Below are positions 51,087 through 59,780 of a stretch of DNA of 64,000 nucleotides, one piece after another. Numbering within the stretch: the stretch's first letter is position 1; every line of letters begins with the position of its first letter. Position numbers and translations under genes: made by a program. Source of the DNA: Arthrobacter sp. StoSoilA2 (GTDB taxonomy: Bacteria > Actinomycetota > Actinomycetes > Actinomycetales > Micrococcaceae); NCBI RefSeq assembly GCF_019977195.1, contig NZ_AP024643.1, positions 4,526,001 through 4,590,000 on the forward strand, read 5' to 3'. Under the pieces are notes generated by a model. It searched no databases, had not been told where the DNA came from, and saw only the letters and a list, made by a program, of their open reading frames with translations.

Positions 51087-51182
51087 AGGATGTGAGAGAA
51101 CGATCGGGAAAAGGCCGCAGGACGTGAGAGAACGATCGGGAAAAGGCGGCAGGACGTGAGAGAAGGATCGGAAAAGGCCGGG
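51087..51182. repeat. Three 32-bp tandem repeats
   Basis: Units at 51087-51118, 51119-51150 and 51151-51182 share the core GTGAGAGAACGATCGGGAAA; the first two are nearly identical and the third differs at a few bases. They fill most of the gap between the oxidoreductase start and the next terminator. Related degenerate units occur at 28838-28930. Confidence 0.9.
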
Positions 51183-51223
51183 AGCCGCCCTGAACCGCTG
51201 AGCAGGTTCAGGGAAGCTCCCGG
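51178..51223 (-). terminator. Terminator of the Dpp operon
   Basis: Arms 51178-51194 and 51205-51223 form a 17-bp stem with one small internal bulge and an eight-base loop. It lies 32 bases past the binding-protein stop in the minus direction, and partly overlaps the third 32-bp repeat. Confidence 0.85.
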
Positions 51224-51254
51224 CCTCGTTGTGTTTAGGTCCTAGGGCAAAGCG

Positions 51255-52982
51255 TTACTTCTTGGCGCCCTTTTCCCAGCCGAGAGTGGTCCAGTCCGGA
51301 ACGTTGGACAGGCTCTTGAACAGGGACGGTCCGTAGTTGGCCAGACCCGTACGTACAAACTGGATCTCCGGGCCGTTGAGGACGGTGCCCATGGAGAAGT
51401 ACTTCTCCATGTGCTTCTTCTCTACGTCCATGGCCGCCTTGTTGCGCTCCTTGTCATCTGCGATGGTTGCCAGGCGCTTGATCTCGGCATCCAGCTCAGC
51501 GTCGCCCAGGCCGTTCTCGTTGGTGGTGGAGTCGTAGAACTGCTTCACGGCGTCGGTTGCGTCTGCACCCACGGTGTAACCGGAGATGGTTACGTCGAAC
51601 TCGCGGCCACCAATGACCTTGCCGAAGTCGGCGTCTCCGCGCTGATCGATGGAAACATCCATGCCCGCTGCCTTGAGCTGGTTCTGCAGGGTCTGCGACG
51701 TTGCCGCCGTGGTGGGGTCGTCTCCGAAGTTGGTGATCTTGAAGGAAACAGGAACACCGTCCTTCGCCATGATGCCCTTGTCATTCGGGGCGTAGCCGGC
51801 ATCGGTCAGGACCTTCTTGGCCTGCTCAGGGCCGGTTTCCTTCACGGGGTAGTTGTCCTGGTAGTACTCGGAGAAAGGCATGAGCATCATGGAACCCGAG
51901 CTTTCCTCGGACCAGTTCAAGCCGTTGAAGCGGACATCGCGGATGGCCTTGCGGTCCACTGCGGTGAAGATTGCCTTGCGTACGGCCACATCCGTAAGGG
52001 CCGGGCGCTTGGCGTTCAGGTTGAGGCCACCTGCGAACAGGCGCTGGCCGCGGCGGATATCGGAATCCTTGGTACCTTCGAGCTGCTTGTAGCGGCCCAG
52101 GGTACGGCCGTTGGCTGCGTCGATTTCACCATTCTTGAACGCGGCAATCGTGGCGCTTGGCTCCATCTGGCGCCAAACCACCTTGTCAAGGACCGGCTTC
52201 TGGCCCCACCACTTGTCGTTGGGAACCATAGTCACCGTTTTTGCGGTGGTGTCGTAGTTTTCAATCTTGAACGGGCCGGCCATCCATTCGGGGTGCATGT
52301 TGCCTGCGAAGCCCGTGTTGAAAATTTCAGGCGTGTTGATTGCCGGGTGGATCAGGCCGAAGAAGAGACCTTCCAAAGGGAAGACGGGCTGGGTGGTGGT
52401 GACAATGACTTCTTTGTCGTTGGCGCCGGCCTTGACCGAGTCCACGAAAGCGTAAGCGCCGGCCGAAACGATGTCGATCGACTTATCGTCGCCCTTGAGC
52501 ATCTTCCACGTGTTCTCAAAGGTCTTGACGTCGATCGGCGTTCCGTCGTTCCAGGTCGCCTTGTCATTGACCTTGATGGTGATGGTCTGCTTCCCATCCT
52601 TGACTTCGCTCTTGACGTCTTCGCAGAAGTCCTTGTTGGGCTCTGCTTTGCCGTCGAAGTCCAGCTTCCAGCAGCCGCCGATGCCGCCGCTGTTGATGGA
52701 GGCCGTATTAACCGGAGTCATCAGCGCAGAGTTGTCTGCGCTGTTGCCCACATTGGAGAAGCCGTTAAAGTCAGGGCCAATGCTGCCTATGGCAAGGGTG
52801 ACAGTGCCGCCCTGCTCCAGGTCCTTGGCTTCCTTGGCATTAACGCTAATGAGCTTGCTGATGTCACCGCCAGCTTCTTCGGCCTTCTGGGAGGCCGGAC
52901 CCGACGGCGTTCCCCCGCCGCAAGCGGTCAGCATCAGCGCAGCTGCAACTGCTACGCCGCCGATCGTCGTGTACTTCTTCAT
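51255..52982 (-). CDS. Dpp/Opp-type ABC substrate-binding lipoprotein
   Basis: The 575-residue lipoprotein begins MKKYTTIGGVAVAAALMLTAC with lipobox LTAC. Family motifs are ITIKVNDKATWNDGTPIDVKTFENTW, MNPEWMAGPFKIENYD-like HPEWMAGPFKIENYDTTAKTVTM, AVRKAIFTAVDRKAIRDVRF and VTISGYTVGADATDAVKQFYDS. ATG at 52982 is used since a longer frame to 53222 has no signal peptide and would overlap the ATPase gene. An inverted repeat ATTGAA-TTCAAT lies at 53021-53039. It is last in the importer operon; oligopeptides are the probable cargo. Confidence 0.93.
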   Translation of the reverse strand: MKKYTTIGGVAVAAALMLTACGGGTPSGPASQKAEEAGGDISKLISVNAKEAKDLEQGGTVTLAIGSIGPDFNGFSNVGNSADNSALMTPVNTASINSGGIGGCWKLDFDGKAEPNKDFCEDVKSEVKDGKQTITIKVNDKATWNDGTPIDVKTFENTWKMLKGDDKSIDIVSAGAYAFVDSVKAGANDKEVIVTTTQPVFPLEGLFFGLIHPAINTPEIFNTGFAGNMHPEWMAGPFKIENYDTTAKTVTMVPNDKWWGQKPVLDKVVWRQMEPSATIAAFKNGEIDAANGRTLGRYKQLEGTKDSDIRRGQRLFAGGLNLNAKRPALTDVAVRKAIFTAVDRKAIRDVRFNGLNWSEESSGSMMLMPFSEYYQDNYPVKETGPEQAKKVLTDAGYAPNDKGIMAKDGVPVSFKITNFGDDPTTAATSQTLQNQLKAAGMDVSIDQRGDADFGKVIGGREFDVTISGYTVGADATDAVKQFYDSTTNENGLGDAELDAEIKRLATIADDKERNKAAMDVEKKHMEKYFSMGTVLNGPEIQFVRTGLANYGPSLFKSLSNVPDWTTLGWEKGAKK

Positions 52983-53056
52983 GGTTTGCCCTTCATGTTT
53001 ACGACTGGAAATCTTTACGAATTGAATACAGGGTTCAATCAATGAGTCATTTGTCG

Positions 53057-55204
53057 TCAGGCATGCACCACCAGCATGTCGGCATCTATTTCCCCGTCCG
53101 GGAAGAAGCATGCAAACTCCTGTTGACCTTCTGAAGCAAGTGGCGGCTCCAGAGTAAGGCACTTCTCCTGCTTGGCGGCAGGTAGTGCGGCGAATACCGG
53201 GCAACGCGTTGCGAAATTGCAACCCTTTGGCGCATCAAGCGGGCTGGGAAGGTCGCCCTGCAGGATGATGCGTTCACGCGTGCGTTCCAGATTGGGATCG
53301 GGTACCGGGATCGCAGAGAGCAGGGCTCTCGTGTAGGGATGCCGCGGATTGTCGAACACTTCGTCCACGTCGCCGGTTTCCACGATCTTGCCCAGGTACA
53401 TCACGGCCACGCGATCCGAGATATGGCGGACCACGGAGAGATCGTGGGCAACCATCAGGTAGCTCAGGCCCAGTTCGGCACGTAGCTGGTCCAGGAGATT
53501 GATAACGCCGGCCTGGACGGAGACATCCAAAGCAGAGACAGGTTCGTCCAGCACCACAAGTTTCGGGTTCACTGCGAGCGCCCGCGCAATGCCGATGCGC
53601 TGGCGCTGGCCTCCGGAGAACTGGTTGGGGAAACGGTTGACGTGGTCCGCCTGCAGGCCCACGAGCCGCATGAGTTCCATAATGCGCTTCCGGACGGCGG
53701 CCTTGGGCATGCCCAGGTTTTCCAGCGGTTCGGCCAGGACTTCGTACACCGTGAAGCGTGGATCCAGTGCACCCGTGGGGTCCTGGAACACCATCTGCAT
53801 TTCCTTGCGCATGGCCATCTTGGTCCTGGCGTCGGTGGCAACCTTATTGCTGACGCCGCCGATGACCACTTCGCCCACTTGGTCCGGGTGGAATTCCATG
53901 ATTTCCAGGAGCGTGGTGGTCTTGCCGCAGCCGGATTCGCCGACGATCGAGAGGCATTCGCCTTCGCGGATGTCGAAACTCAGCCCGTCAACGGCCTTGA
54001 CCGTGCCGATCCTGCGCTTGATCAGCGCGCCCTTGAGGAGTGGGAAGTGCTTCTTCACGTCCTTGAGCTCAAGGACCTTGTCCCGCTTAAGGCGAGCCAC
54101 GCCGTCGAACTTTGAAACGGGCTTGGGCGGCGCCTGGAAAATCTCGTGGACGTCCGCGTCGCCCGATAGCTGGTCCGTTTTGATGCAGGCTGCCCTGTGG
54201 CCTTCGGAACCCGGCACCGAAAAGAGCTCGGGCTCGCCGTGCAGGCAGGCATCGCTGGCCAGCGGGCAACGCGGCGCGAACGAGCAGCCGGTTACGGGAA
54301 GCGTCAGGTTGGGCGGCGTGCCTTCGATCGGAACCAGTGACTGTTTGTTGGCGGTGTCAACGCGGGGCACGGCGCCGAGGAGACCCATGGTGTACGGCAT
54401 CCGTGGGTTGTAGTAGATGTCCTCCACAGTCCCGGTTTCCACCGGCTTCCCTGCGTACATCACCATGATGTCGTCGGCCATGCCCGCCACGACGCCGAGG
54501 TCGTGCGTGATCATGACGACGGCGGCGCCGGTCTCCTCTTGCGCGGTGTGCAGGACTTCCAGCACCTGCGCCTGGATGGTGACGTCCAACGCCGTCGTCG
54601 GTTCATCGGCGATGAGCACACGTGGATCGTTGGCGATCGCGATGGCGATCATCACGCGCTGGCGCATCCCGCCGGAGAATTCGTGCGGGAAGGCTTTCAA
54701 CCGGTCCTTGGGACTGGGGATGCCAACCATCCGCAAAAGTTCGACGGCGCGGGCTTCTTTGGCCTGCTTGCTCATGGTGGGGTTGTGGACGGTCAGGGCC
54801 TCGATGATCTGGTTCCCGACGGTGTAAACGGGGGTCAGCGACGATAGCGGGTCCTGGAACACCATGGCGATGTCGCTGCCGCGGTGCTTGCACATGGCTT
54901 TGTCGCTGAGGCCCAGGAGTTCCTTGCCCTTGTAGCGCACCGAACCGGAGATGTCCGCAGTCTCGGGGAGGAGTCCCATGATGGCCATGGACGTCACGGA
55001 CTTTCCCGACCCCGATTCGCCCACGATGCCCAGGGTCTTGCCGGGCATGAGGTCGAAGTCCACGCCGCGCACTGCGTGGACCACGCCGTTCTCGGAATTG
55101 AAGCGGACGTTGAGGTCCCGGACGCTCAGGACGGCGTCGCCGGGGGCGTAGAGTCCAGCGTCGCGAAGCCGCTCTGCGGGCGTGTGGGAGATGTTGGTGC
55201 TCAT
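53057..55204 (-). CDS. Fused Dpp/Opp ABC ATPase (DppD-DppF in one chain)
   Basis: The 715-residue protein carries two complete ATPase modules. The first has Walker A GESGSGKS (62-69), signature FSGGMRQRVMIAIAIAND and Walker B VLIADEPTTALD, plus the OppD-type extension CSFAPRCPLASDACLHGEPELF. The second has GESGCGKT (Lys428), signature FSGGQRQRIGIARALAVNP, Walker B LVVLDEPVSALD and a CNFATRCPVFAALPAAK extension. This replaces two separate subunits seen in the fructan operon. It overlaps the permease gene by four bases. Confidence 0.94.
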   Translation of the reverse strand: MSTNISHTPAERLRDAGLYAPGDAVLSVRDLNVRFNSENGVVHAVRGVDFDLMPGKTLGIVGESGSGKSVTSMAIMGLLPETADISGSVRYKGKELLGLSDKAMCKHRGSDIAMVFQDPLSSLTPVYTVGNQIIEALTVHNPTMSKQAKEARAVELLRMVGIPSPKDRLKAFPHEFSGGMRQRVMIAIAIANDPRVLIADEPTTALDVTIQAQVLEVLHTAQEETGAAVVMITHDLGVVAGMADDIMVMYAGKPVETGTVEDIYYNPRMPYTMGLLGAVPRVDTANKQSLVPIEGTPPNLTLPVTGCSFAPRCPLASDACLHGEPELFSVPGSEGHRAACIKTDQLSGDADVHEIFQAPPKPVSKFDGVARLKRDKVLELKDVKKHFPLLKGALIKRRIGTVKAVDGLSFDIREGECLSIVGESGCGKTTTLLEIMEFHPDQVGEVVIGGVSNKVATDARTKMAMRKEMQMVFQDPTGALDPRFTVYEVLAEPLENLGMPKAAVRKRIMELMRLVGLQADHVNRFPNQFSGGQRQRIGIARALAVNPKLVVLDEPVSALDVSVQAGVINLLDQLRAELGLSYLMVAHDLSVVRHISDRVAVMYLGKIVETGDVDEVFDNPRHPYTRALLSAIPVPDPNLERTRERIILQGDLPSPLDAPKGCNFATRCPVFAALPAAKQEKCLTLEPPLASEGQQEFACFFPDGEIDADMLVVHA

Positions 55205-56172
55205 TTGCGGGTCTTCTTTACTGTTCGTGCTGTGGTCCGCTTCGCGCGGCCGATCGAACTGGAGCTGGGGTCGAAGGCGTCACGGAGGCCATCGTTCATC
55301 ATCGCGAGCGAACCGGTCAGGAGGAACATGACGGTCAGCGGAACCCAGAACATCCACGGGAACGAGGACACCTGGCCAGTGGCCTGGCCGATGAGGACAC
55401 CCAGGCTGACATCGGGGAGTTTGATGCCGATGCCGATGAAGGAAAACGCCACTTCGGCCAGCACCGCACCGGTGATACCGCGGGTGAAATCGAGGACCAA
55501 CAGCGAGCCGATGTTCGGGACGAGGTGGCGCCAGACGATCTTGCGGGACGGGACACCCATGTACTTGGCGGCTTTGACGTAGTCCCGCTGCATGAGGGAC
55601 ATCGACAATGAGCGCACCAGGCGGGCCGTGCCCATCCAGCTGAAGAACAGCAGCACGATGATCAGCAGGAGCCAGCTGGGAAGGTCCTTGAGTCCGCCGC
55701 CCCCACTGGTGGCCACGGCGACCACAAGGATGGCCGGCATCATGATGAGGGCTTCAAGGATGAACAACATCACGGCGTCCACTTTGCCGCCGAAGAACGC
55801 CATGGTGCAGCCATAGACGGCGGAAATCAGGACAGATACGCCTCCCACGATCAGGCCGATGAAGATCGAGATCCGAGTGCCTTCAACGATGAGCGCCAGG
55901 AGGTCGATCCCTGCTTGGGACGTGCCCAGGAAGTGATCCGGTGATGGTCCCATTCCGATGTTGAGGGGATCAATCGTGTCCTTGTCCCAGGGTGTCAGGA
56001 ACCCGCCGAACAGGGAGAAGAGGAACAGCGCCAGGAAGATGAACAAACCGGCGACGGCGGTACGGTTGCGCATGAAGCGACGGAAGATAATGCGGGTCTT
56101 GCCGATGACGACGTCCTGGTCGGCAACCCTGGATTCGTCGATTTCCGCGATGGGGTCAATGATGTTCGTCAT
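55201..56172 (-). CDS. Dpp/Opp-type ABC permease (DppC-like)
   Basis: The 323-residue permease has the OppC domain: an N-terminal helix (AVAGLFIFLALFLFSLFGGFL), the motif DHFLGTSQAGIDLLALIVEGTRISIFIGLIVGG, and the EAA loop KAAKYMGVPSRKIVWRHLVPNIGSLLVLDF. Five to six helices are predicted. ATG at 56172 shares one base with the TAA of the preceding permease gene. The longer frame start at 56313 lies inside that gene and was rejected. Confidence 0.94.
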   Translation of the reverse strand: MTNIIDPIAEIDESRVADQDVVIGKTRIIFRRFMRNRTAVAGLFIFLALFLFSLFGGFLTPWDKDTIDPLNIGMGPSPDHFLGTSQAGIDLLALIVEGTRISIFIGLIVGGVSVLISAVYGCTMAFFGGKVDAVMLFILEALIMMPAILVVAVATSGGGGLKDLPSWLLLIIVLLFFSWMGTARLVRSLSMSLMQRDYVKAAKYMGVPSRKIVWRHLVPNIGSLLVLDFTRGITGAVLAEVAFSFIGIGIKLPDVSLGVLIGQATGQVSSFPWMFWVPLTVMFLLTGSLAMMNDGLRDAFDPSSSSIGRAKRTTARTVKKTRK

Positions 56173-57155
56173 TACTGGACCCTCACTCGTGGGTCGACCA
56201 GCGTTGTGGCGAAATCGGCAAGGATGGCACCGATTGCGAAGATCACTGAGCCGTAGGCCAGCGTAGCCGTGGCGACGTTGACGTCCTGAAGTCCGATTGC
56301 CTGGATACTCCACAGGCCGATGCCTGGCCAGGCGAAGATCGCCTCGGCAAAGAAGCCACCGGTAAAGATCGCGGGGATGGTGAAGGCGATGCTTTGCGCC
56401 ACAGGAATGAAGGAGACCCGCAGGGCATGCCGTCTGATGGCCTGGTTGCGGGTCAAACCTTTTGCCCTGGCTGTGCGGACAAAGTCGGCATTCACGTTGT
56501 CCAGGAGATACTGCCGCTGGGCTATCTGGTAACCGGCCCAGCCGAAGATGGTCATCGCGAAGGTGGGCACGGCGTAGTGGGCCACGAGGTCAACGAAAGC
56601 CGGCCAACCCGGCTCGATCCCCGGCGTCGAGATGCCGGTGACGAAAAAGATGCGCTGGCCTACGGTTTCGTTGACGCTGATGGCCCCCAACTGCACCAGG
56701 AAGTAGGCGATCGGCGCGGGAAGGATGTGCACCAGGTAGCTGTAGGACGTGATGACGCGGTCCTGGTACTTGTACTGCCGCGCTGCTGAATAAACGCCGA
56801 GCGCGACGCCGATGATCAGCGTCAGGATGATGGAGGCGATAAACAGCCTTGTGGAAACAAGTACCCGGTCAGCGAATTCGGCGTTGACGAATGCCCCGTT
56901 TGGGCTGCGGCCCCAGTCCCAGCGGGTAATGATGCCGCCGAGCCAGCCAATATAGCGTTCCCAGGGACTGGCGTCAGGGTCCAGTCCAAGGCCACGGAAG
57001 GAGGCTGCCACCTGTTCCGGGGTTGGCCGCGGGATCTTCTCTTGTTCCAGGACCGCCGGTTTGAGCGTTGATACTGCCAGGAAATAGCCCGCGCTCGTGG
57101 TCAGGAAGATCATGATCAGGTAGATGCCCGACCGCTTAGTCAGATATTTCAGCAT
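56172..57155 (-). CDS. Dpp/Opp-type ABC permease (DppB-like)
   Basis: The 327-residue permease starts MLKYLTKRSGIYLIMIFLTTSAGYFLAVSTL and has the EAA loop TARAKGLTRNQAIRRHALRVSFIPVAQSIAFTIPAIFTGGFFAEAIFAWPGIGLWSIQAIG, diagnostic of the family. Six helices are predicted. ATG at 57155 gives the conserved N terminus; an upstream in-frame ATG at 57227 adds 24 unrelated residues. It is the first gene of the importer operon. Confidence 0.9.
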   Translation of the reverse strand: MLKYLTKRSGIYLIMIFLTTSAGYFLAVSTLKPAVLEQEKIPRPTPEQVAASFRGLGLDPDASPWERYIGWLGGIITRWDWGRSPNGAFVNAEFADRVLVSTRLFIASIILTLIIGVALGVYSAARQYKYQDRVITSYSYLVHILPAPIAYFLVQLGAISVNETVGQRIFFVTGISTPGIEPGWPAFVDLVAHYAVPTFAMTIFGWAGYQIAQRQYLLDNVNADFVRTARAKGLTRNQAIRRHALRVSFIPVAQSIAFTIPAIFTGGFFAEAIFAWPGIGLWSIQAIGLQDVNVATATLAYGSVIFAIGAILADFATTLVDPRVRVQ

Positions 57156-57452
57156 GTCGGGCGGCTGCCCTGGATCGTGGCAAAGCTCAATGCTCGTCCT
57201 TCCGCGGTTCCCGGCTGTGGCCGGCATCAGCTACGAATTGGCATGAAGGGTGATGGCCCCCAGACCCCTCCACGTGAACACCGCCCTTTTATGGCATGGG
57301 TCACATTCAAGAGGAAACTACCACAATAACTGCTTCACGTTTCGCTCAAAGAGGCCCCGTTTCAAGCCTGCAGCCAGATTGTTATCTGTATTCGCGTCAC
57401 GATCCCAACGTCCGCGGCACTGTGGCGCTTACGGCCTAGTCTCGTAGGTGGG
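57156..57452. other. Intergenic region between the Dpp operon and TetR gene
   Basis: No gene is supported here. It should hold the promoter of the minus-strand Dpp operon and, at its right end, the trailer of the TetR gene. AT-rich stretches at about 57285-57330 are the likeliest promoter site, but I cannot point to firm -10/-35 elements. Confidence 0.4.
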
Positions 57453-58067
57453 CTAGGAAGATCGCATGAGGCGCGTGACCAGTTCGCGCCAGGAGTCCGT
57501 GAGCCTCTTCGGCGAGATGCCGTGAACCCTCACGTCGTTGACGATTCGTTCCGGATCCAGCGCGGAAAGCAGTGACATCGCCATGACCCACGGATCCGCG
57601 ATGCCGGCCTCCCGCAGCAGGACCTCTACATGTCGGTGGGCAAGGACGGTGGCCGGCACGTCAAAGCGATTGCGCGCATTGGTTGCGGCGGCTTTGAGGA
57701 GCTCACCGTTTTCCAGGACGAAGTAGATACGGCCCTCGCCGAAGGCCACCAGGCGTTCGCTCGGCGTCGCGCCCGGGCCCAGTGGTGGCGGGCCAAACAT
57801 GAAGCCGCGCTGGAATTCAGATTCAGAGTCGCTCAGAAGGGTCATCATCAGGCCGGCCCGGCTACCAAAGCGGCGGAACACCGTTCCCTTACCTACTTTG
57901 GCCTTGCAGGCGAGCGCGTCCATGGTGAGCGCCTCTACTCCGAACTCGTCAACCAGTTCGCGGGCAGCGCAGAGCAACCGCTCGCGATTCCGGGCGGCAT
58001 CGCTGCGCTCATGCGGCGGACCGAAGGGCACGTCCGGCTGGATTGGGATCGAGCTCACAAGAAACAT
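57453..58067 (-). CDS. TetR-family transcriptional regulator
   Basis: The 204-residue protein has a TetR helix-turn-helix (RLLCAARELVDEFGVEALTMDALACKAKVGKGTVFRRFGSRAGLMMTLL) and a helical C-terminal domain that includes DPWVMAMSLLSALDPERIV. The start is ATG 58067, with a GTG nine bases inside as an alternative. It is divergent from an FMN reductase, and an inverted repeat lies in between, so it likely represses that gene and responds to a quinone, flavin or xenobiotic. Confidence 0.92.
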   Translation of the reverse strand: MFLVSSIPIQPDVPFGPPHERSDAARNRERLLCAARELVDEFGVEALTMDALACKAKVGKGTVFRRFGSRAGLMMTLLSDSESEFQRGFMFGPPPLGPGATPSERLVAFGEGRIYFVLENGELLKAAATNARNRFDVPATVLAHRHVEVLLREAGIADPWVMAMSLLSALDPERIVNDVRVHGISPKRLTDSWRELVTRLMRSS

Positions 58068-58084
58068 TCTAGACCCGGGAATAG

Positions 58085-58105
58085 AAACCGGACCGCAGTC
58101 CGTTT
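58085..58105. promoter_or_regulatory. Candidate TetR operator
   Basis: AAACCGGACCGCAGTCCGTTT contains the inverted repeat CGGAC/GTCCG around a four-base centre. It lies 17 bases from the TetR start and 40 bases from the reductase start, in the shared control region. Confidence 0.55.
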
Positions 58106-58144
58106 AGTATCAGTGAAGGTCCCAACACTTACAAAGGAGACACC

Positions 58145-58711
58145 ATGTCAAAGAGCACCGTTCTTACCCTCGTCGGCAGCCTCCGCGCTGATTCCCACAA
58201 CAAGAAGCTCGCCGAAGCCATCCAGCTGAACGCACCGGAGAACGTCGAAGTCCAGATCCACGATTCCCTGGGCACCATCCCGTTCTACAACGAGGACATC
58301 GACGTCGAAGGCCAGGTTCCCGCCGAAGCTGCGGCCCTGCGCGCCGCTGCAGCAAACGCCGACACCCTTCTCCTCGTCACCCCCGAGCACAACGGCACCA
58401 TGCCCGCATCGCTGAAGAACGCCATTGACTGGCTGTCCCGCCCCTACGGCGCCGGCGCACTCAGCGGCAAGCCGACCGCCGTCGTCGGAACCGCTTTCGG
58501 CCAGTTCGGCGGAGTCTGGGCACAGGACGAGGCCCGCAAGGCTGTCGGGATCGCCGGCGCCAAGGTCCTTGACGACGTCAAGCTGGCAGTCCCGGGTTCC
58601 ATGATCCGCTTCGCTGAACTCCACCCGAAGGACGACGCCGAGGTTGTCGAGCAGATCAAGGCTATCTTCGAGCCCCTGACTGCCGTTCAGGAAGAAGAAG
58701 CCGCAGCCTAG
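58145..58711 (+). CDS. NADPH-dependent FMN reductase family protein
   Basis: The 188-residue flavodoxin-like protein has LVGSLRADSHNKKLAEAI (phosphate-binding loop), LLLVTPEHNGTMPASLKNAIDWLSRP (the FMN-binding region typical of the family) and GTAFGQFGG. It should reduce FMN, quinones or azo dyes with NAD(P)H. Ribosome binding site AAAGGAGA precedes ATG 58145. Divergence from the TetR gene suggests induction by its substrate. A terminator follows. Confidence 0.93.
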   Translation: MSKSTVLTLVGSLRADSHNKKLAEAIQLNAPENVEVQIHDSLGTIPFYNEDIDVEGQVPAEAAALRAAAANADTLLLVTPEHNGTMPASLKNAIDWLSRPYGAGALSGKPTAVVGTAFGQFGGVWAQDEARKAVGIAGAKVLDDVKLAVPGSMIRFAELHPKDDAEVVEQIKAIFEPLTAVQEEEAAA

Positions 58712-58726
58712 TCTTAGCGCTTTCCT

Positions 58727-58771
58727 TGCCCCCGCTCCGTGCCTGCGAATTTGCAGGATGGAGCGGGGGCA
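58727..58771 (+). terminator. Terminator of the FMN reductase gene
   Basis: A 12-base perfect stem TGCCCCCGCTCC/GGAGCGGGGGCA (58727-58738 and 58760-58771) contains an inner CCTGC/GCAGG hairpin, followed by TTTG. Confidence 0.88.
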
Positions 58772-58904
58772 TTTGCGTTTCCCGTGTCTACGGGACGCAG
58801 CGTGATCAACTCTTGTCCGAACCGTCACCGTAGCGGCATTTTGCTCCAAGTGACACGGGCCTAACGTTGAACTACAGGTGGACGGACAGGAGCGTGGGGC
58901 TGTC

Positions 58905-59756
58905 ATGCGTGCCGGGCGGAGGCCAACAAGTACGACGGCGATCCCGGCTGCCTGCCTCGTGCTGGGTCTGCTGCTGGCCGGCTGCACTTCGGACCCGGGT
59001 CGTTTGCCATCGCCCGAGGCTGGTTCGCCTGTTCCCGTGGCGGGCCCCTCGAGTCCGGCGCGTGATGGCAATGCTGCCGCGGATGGGGCTTCCGGCGCTC
59101 CGTCTCTGCCGTCCACGACGACCGGGGGCACTGCGGACCGTGATTCGACAGCCGAACCTTCCAGCACTTCGGGCCCTGGGGGCAGGGGCAGTTCCGGCAG
59201 CTCCGGCAGTTCCGGCACGGGTACCCCTGGCATTGGGGCGACCGAAACGCCCAAGCAAGGTGACGCCGTCGAGCCTGTACCCGTCGCTACGCCGAGCCCT
59301 TCACCGACGGCTGTTGCTCCCGTCGCCCGGGCTGCGACCGTACCCCAGGACCTGAATTTGGGGCCGGCTGTCTACTACGTTGCCGTTGACGACGGGGGCT
59401 CAAGAGGTGTCCGCTTCGGATGCAACGACAGCCTGGTGCCGGTCCGGGGCGCCCTGGCGCCCGGCGACCCTTTGACGCTGGCCCTGAGCCGCCTGCTGGA
59501 AGCCGGCATGCCCTTGGACACCGGCGCGGGCCTCTACGATTCGCTGGCTGATTCCTCGTTGCACTTCGCGTCGGGATACGTCAGCGGAGCAACCGTGGTG
59601 GTGAATTTGAGTGGAACGCTGCGCCCCGGAGGAGTCTGCGACATCCCGCGCATTGAAGCCCAGTTGACCCACACCATCGTCTCCGCCAGCGGAGCATCCC
59701 GGGCCGAAATCTACATCAATGGCAAGACTTTGGCTGAGGCGCTGAGCCTGCGTTAG
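58905..59756 (+). CDS. GerMN-domain lipoprotein
   Basis: The 283-residue protein has a lipoprotein signal (LVLGLLLAGC, lipidated Cys near residue 27). A long Ser/Gly/Pro-rich spacer follows (about 30-150), then a sporulation/germination GerMN-like domain: VYYVAVDDGGSRGVRFGCNDSLVPVRGAL, LTLALSRLLEAG, VVVNLSGTLRPGGVCDIPRIEAQLTHTIV. GerMN domains bind peptidoglycan-related or lipoprotein partners (as in LpqB). ATG at 58905 is used because it matches the signal; a GTG at 58878 would give 292 residues. It converges on the gene pair that follows with 24 bases between. Confidence 0.8.
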   Translation: MRAGRRPTSTTAIPAACLVLGLLLAGCTSDPGRLPSPEAGSPVPVAGPSSPARDGNAAADGASGAPSLPSTTTGGTADRDSTAEPSSTSGPGGRGSSGSSGSSGTGTPGIGATETPKQGDAVEPVPVATPSPSPTAVAPVARAATVPQDLNLGPAVYYVAVDDGGSRGVRFGCNDSLVPVRGALAPGDPLTLALSRLLEAGMPLDTGAGLYDSLADSSLHFASGYVSGATVVVNLSGTLRPGGVCDIPRIEAQLTHTIVSASGASRAEIYINGKTLAEALSLR

Positions 59757-59780
59757 TGCGGTTTGTGCGGTTAGTGCCTC

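Noticed and set aside
51087..51182. CRISPR-like array
   Set aside because: The 32-bp units are directly adjacent with no spacers, and there are no cas genes.
51411..53045. A 544-codon plus-strand open frame within the Dpp binding-protein gene
   Set aside because: Antisense to a lipoprotein with clear family motifs, so a shadow frame.
58148..59254. A minus-strand open frame spanning the FMN reductase and lipoprotein genes
   Set aside because: It runs across a strong terminator and two well-supported plus-strand genes.
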